Assembly (NCBI GenBank): GCA_003517285.1
Contig: DPAW01000139.1
Span: 1-7,476, forward strand
Source of the DNA: Verrucomicrobiales bacterium
GTDB lineage: Bacteria > Verrucomicrobiota > Verrucomicrobiia > Limisphaerales > UBA1100
Direction of reading: 5' to 3'
Length of the DNA stretch: 7,476 bases
Part shown: in pieces, positions 6,770-7,476 of the stretch
How the letters are laid out: every line of letters starts with the position of its first letter
How positions within the stretch are numbered: position 1 is the first letter of the stretch
Made by a program: the position numbers and the translations under genes
The notes under the pieces: model-generated
What the model was told of the DNA's origin: nothing
The model's input: the letters and a program-made list of their open reading frames with translations, nothing else
Database searches by the model: none

Positions 6770-7342
6770 ATGATGCGCATTCTATTGGGATTAGTACTGT
6801 TGGGACTGGCTCTCGATTCGTTCGGAGCTCGGGGGCGCGGAACGCCACCGACGATTACGGCCAATCCGGCAACGGCTGATTTTAATTTTCCGATTTCCCC
6901 CACGGGCCAATATCAGCCGACGACCACCCAGACATTTCAGCTAACTATCGGAGGGAGTAGCCCGGATCCAACAATTTCATTGCAAAACCCGGTGGGATTC
7001 ACCTTGGCTGATGCGACATTGAAGGATTCCTCCGGCAAAAATATCAGCCTAGCGGGATCGGCAGAAGTTCCTGCAGGAACGTATGACTTGACCATTTCCG
7101 TTCCGGATCCAGGACAAACCCCCAGCAATGCAAGCGTGACCATTCAGTTGGACTCCGGCCGGTTGGGGAAGGCCACGGCCGATATATCAGGACGCATTGG
7201 CCGGGATTTGCCGGGAGCGGCTCCACCGACGCCGACGCCAACGCCAACGCCGACGCCGACGCCAACGCCAACGCCAACGCCACCAAGGAAAATGCTTATT
7301 TGCGCCAACGCAAATAAGGAAATACGCCCGCACACCACCTGA
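6770..7342 (+). CDS. Secreted protein with beta-sandwich-like domain and Pro-Thr repeat linker, possibly truncated
   Basis: From ATG 6770 the product has 190 residues; TTG at 6761 would add three, and ATG 6773 would remove one. An in-frame stop at 6746 rules out starts farther upstream. It opens with a signal peptide (MMRILLGLVLLGLALDSFGA) and then about 130 residues rich in Thr, Ser, Pro and Gly with alternating hydrophobics (TFQLTIGG, VGFTLADA, TYDLTISVP, SVTIQLDSG), as in an extracellular Ig-like or similar beta-sandwich. No cysteine lies in that domain. Then follows a (Pro-Thr)9 linker and a short, unlike tail (PRKMLICANANKEIRPHTT) before TGA at 7340. Such linkers normally join two domains, so an ending right after one suggests truncation or a frameshift; the frame starting at 7341 continues open as Gly-Ser-rich sequence to the window end. 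Family not recognised. Surface or secreted location is inferred. Confidence 0.7.
   Translation: MMRILLGLVLLGLALDSFGARGRGTPPTITANPATADFNFPISPTGQYQPTTTQTFQLTIGGSSPDPTISLQNPVGFTLADATLKDSSGKNISLAGSAEVPAGTYDLTISVPDPGQTPSNASVTIQLDSGRLGKATADISGRIGRDLPGAAPPTPTPTPTPTPTPTPTPTPPRKMLICANANKEIRPHTT
7226..7279 (+). repeat. Hexanucleotide tandem repeat encoding (Pro-Thr)9
   Basis: There are nine copies of CC(G/A)ACG, in frame with the gene. The G/A third positions run G G A A G G A A A, so bases 7226-7249 and 7250-7273 are identical 24-base units. The array thus seems to have grown by duplication of four hexamers as well as by single-hexamer slippage. Copy number is probably variable between strains. Confidence 0.95.
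7295..7318. repeat. Perfect 10-bp inverted repeat with 4-base loop
   Basis: CTTATTTGCG (7295-7304) faces CGCAAATAAG (7309-7318) across CCAA. It lies inside the last 20 codons of the secreted-protein frame, just after the Pro-Thr repeat. No T run follows on either strand, so a standard intrinsic terminator is not supported, though a hairpin-dependent end or a protein binding site is possible. Confidence 0.85.
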
Positions 7343-7347
7343 CGGTA

Positions 7348-7370
7348 GTGGTGGTGGTGGTGGTGGTGGT
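7348..7370 (+). repeat. GTG trinucleotide run (about 7.7 copies)
   Basis: A perfect GTG triplet run starts 6 bases after the stop codon of the secreted-protein gene and is followed by a G/A-rich strand (7371-7403). CACCACC at 7333-7339, just before the stop, can pair with GGTGGTG at 7350-7356. In the frame of base 7341 it reads as poly-Gly flanked by Ser. Confidence 0.9.
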
Positions 7371-7413
7371 AGCGGAGGGGAGGAGAGAAGGGTCGGGGGA
7401 AAGCAGATACATC

Positions 7414-7471
7414 GTACGAGTACCTTGTACGAGTACGTACCTCGTACTTGTACAAGGTACAAGGTACGTAC
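7414..7471. repeat. GTAC-rich mosaic repeat
   Basis: Ten GTAC tetranucleotides start at 7414, 7420, 7427, 7433, 7437, 7444, 7450, 7457, 7464 and 7468. The spacers are GA, CTT, GA, none, CTC, TT, AAG, AAG and none, so the units are 4, 6 or 7 bases long. Because GTAC is its own complement, both strands look alike. The stretch runs to within 5 bases of the window edge and may continue beyond it. I recall similar hexamer tracts (alternating Tyr-Glu or Arg-Thr in translation) from Verrucomicrobiota genomes, but cannot confirm this here. Confidence 0.85.
7420..7460. repeat. 17-bp near-perfect hairpin within the GTAC mosaic
   Basis: Bases 7420-7436 pair with 7444-7460 along all 17 positions, with one G-T pair, around a 7-base loop (GTACCTC). 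CGTAC 7413-7417 and GTACG 7464-7468 can extend it after a small internal loop. No T run follows within the visible sequence. Confidence 0.8.
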
Positions 7472-7476
7472 ACATA

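Noticed and set aside
7144..7473. Minus-strand ORF with a poly-His run
   Set aside because: The His run is only the complement of the GTG triplets, and the rest reads through other simple repeats.
7414..7476. CRISPR array
   Set aside because: The repeated unit is only 4-7 bases with 0-3-base spacers; there are no 25-40-base repeats, no unique spacers and no cas genes.

Overview
The window looks like chromosomal DNA from a Verrucomicrobiota or Planctomycetota bacterium; I favour Verrucomicrobiota but cannot prove it. The main evidence is the pair of minus-strand genes on the left. One encodes a DUF1501 protein with a Tat-like signal. The other encodes a very large secreted protein built as PSCyt1 (planctomycete cytochrome c) - DUF1549 - DUF1553. 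Both families are greatly expanded in these phyla. None of the gene starts has a clear Shine-Dalgarno sequence at normal spacing, which also fits.

Layout. Bases 1-2460 (minus) hold the PSCyt1/DUF1549/DUF1553 gene, open through the left edge and so missing its C-terminus. It follows the DUF1501 gene (2562-3986, minus) by 101 bases, and the two probably form one transcript. A 199-base divergent region with a plausible minus-strand promoter separates them from a small predicted lipoprotein gene (4186-4632, plus). Bases 4633-4968 hold no convincing gene, but contain a dense set of nested inverted repeats that could fold as a structured RNA. Next come a thioredoxin-type arsenate reductase (4969-5394, plus), a convergent TerB-like gene overlapping it by 4 bases (5391-5849, minus), and a divergently oriented NADPH-dependent FMN reductase-like gene (5931-6527, plus). 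An AT-rich gap of 233 bases leads to a secreted protein gene (6770-7342, plus) with a Pro-Thr repeat linker that stops shortly after the linker.

The last 260 bases are unusual. In order they hold a hexanucleotide repeat inside the coding region with a 24-base higher-order period, a perfect 10-bp inverted repeat, a GTG triplet run, a purine-rich stretch, and a 63-base mosaic with ten GTAC tetranucleotides that folds into a 17-bp hairpin. This end of the window is the part least explained by ordinary genes.

Functionally, the left block is an exported cytochrome/DUF1501 pair of unknown substrate. The middle block (arsenate reductase, TerB-like, flavin reductase) could loosely be a stress or redox neighbourhood, but the gene orientations show it is not one operon. 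No CRISPR array, tRNA, rRNA, transposase or phage gene was seen.
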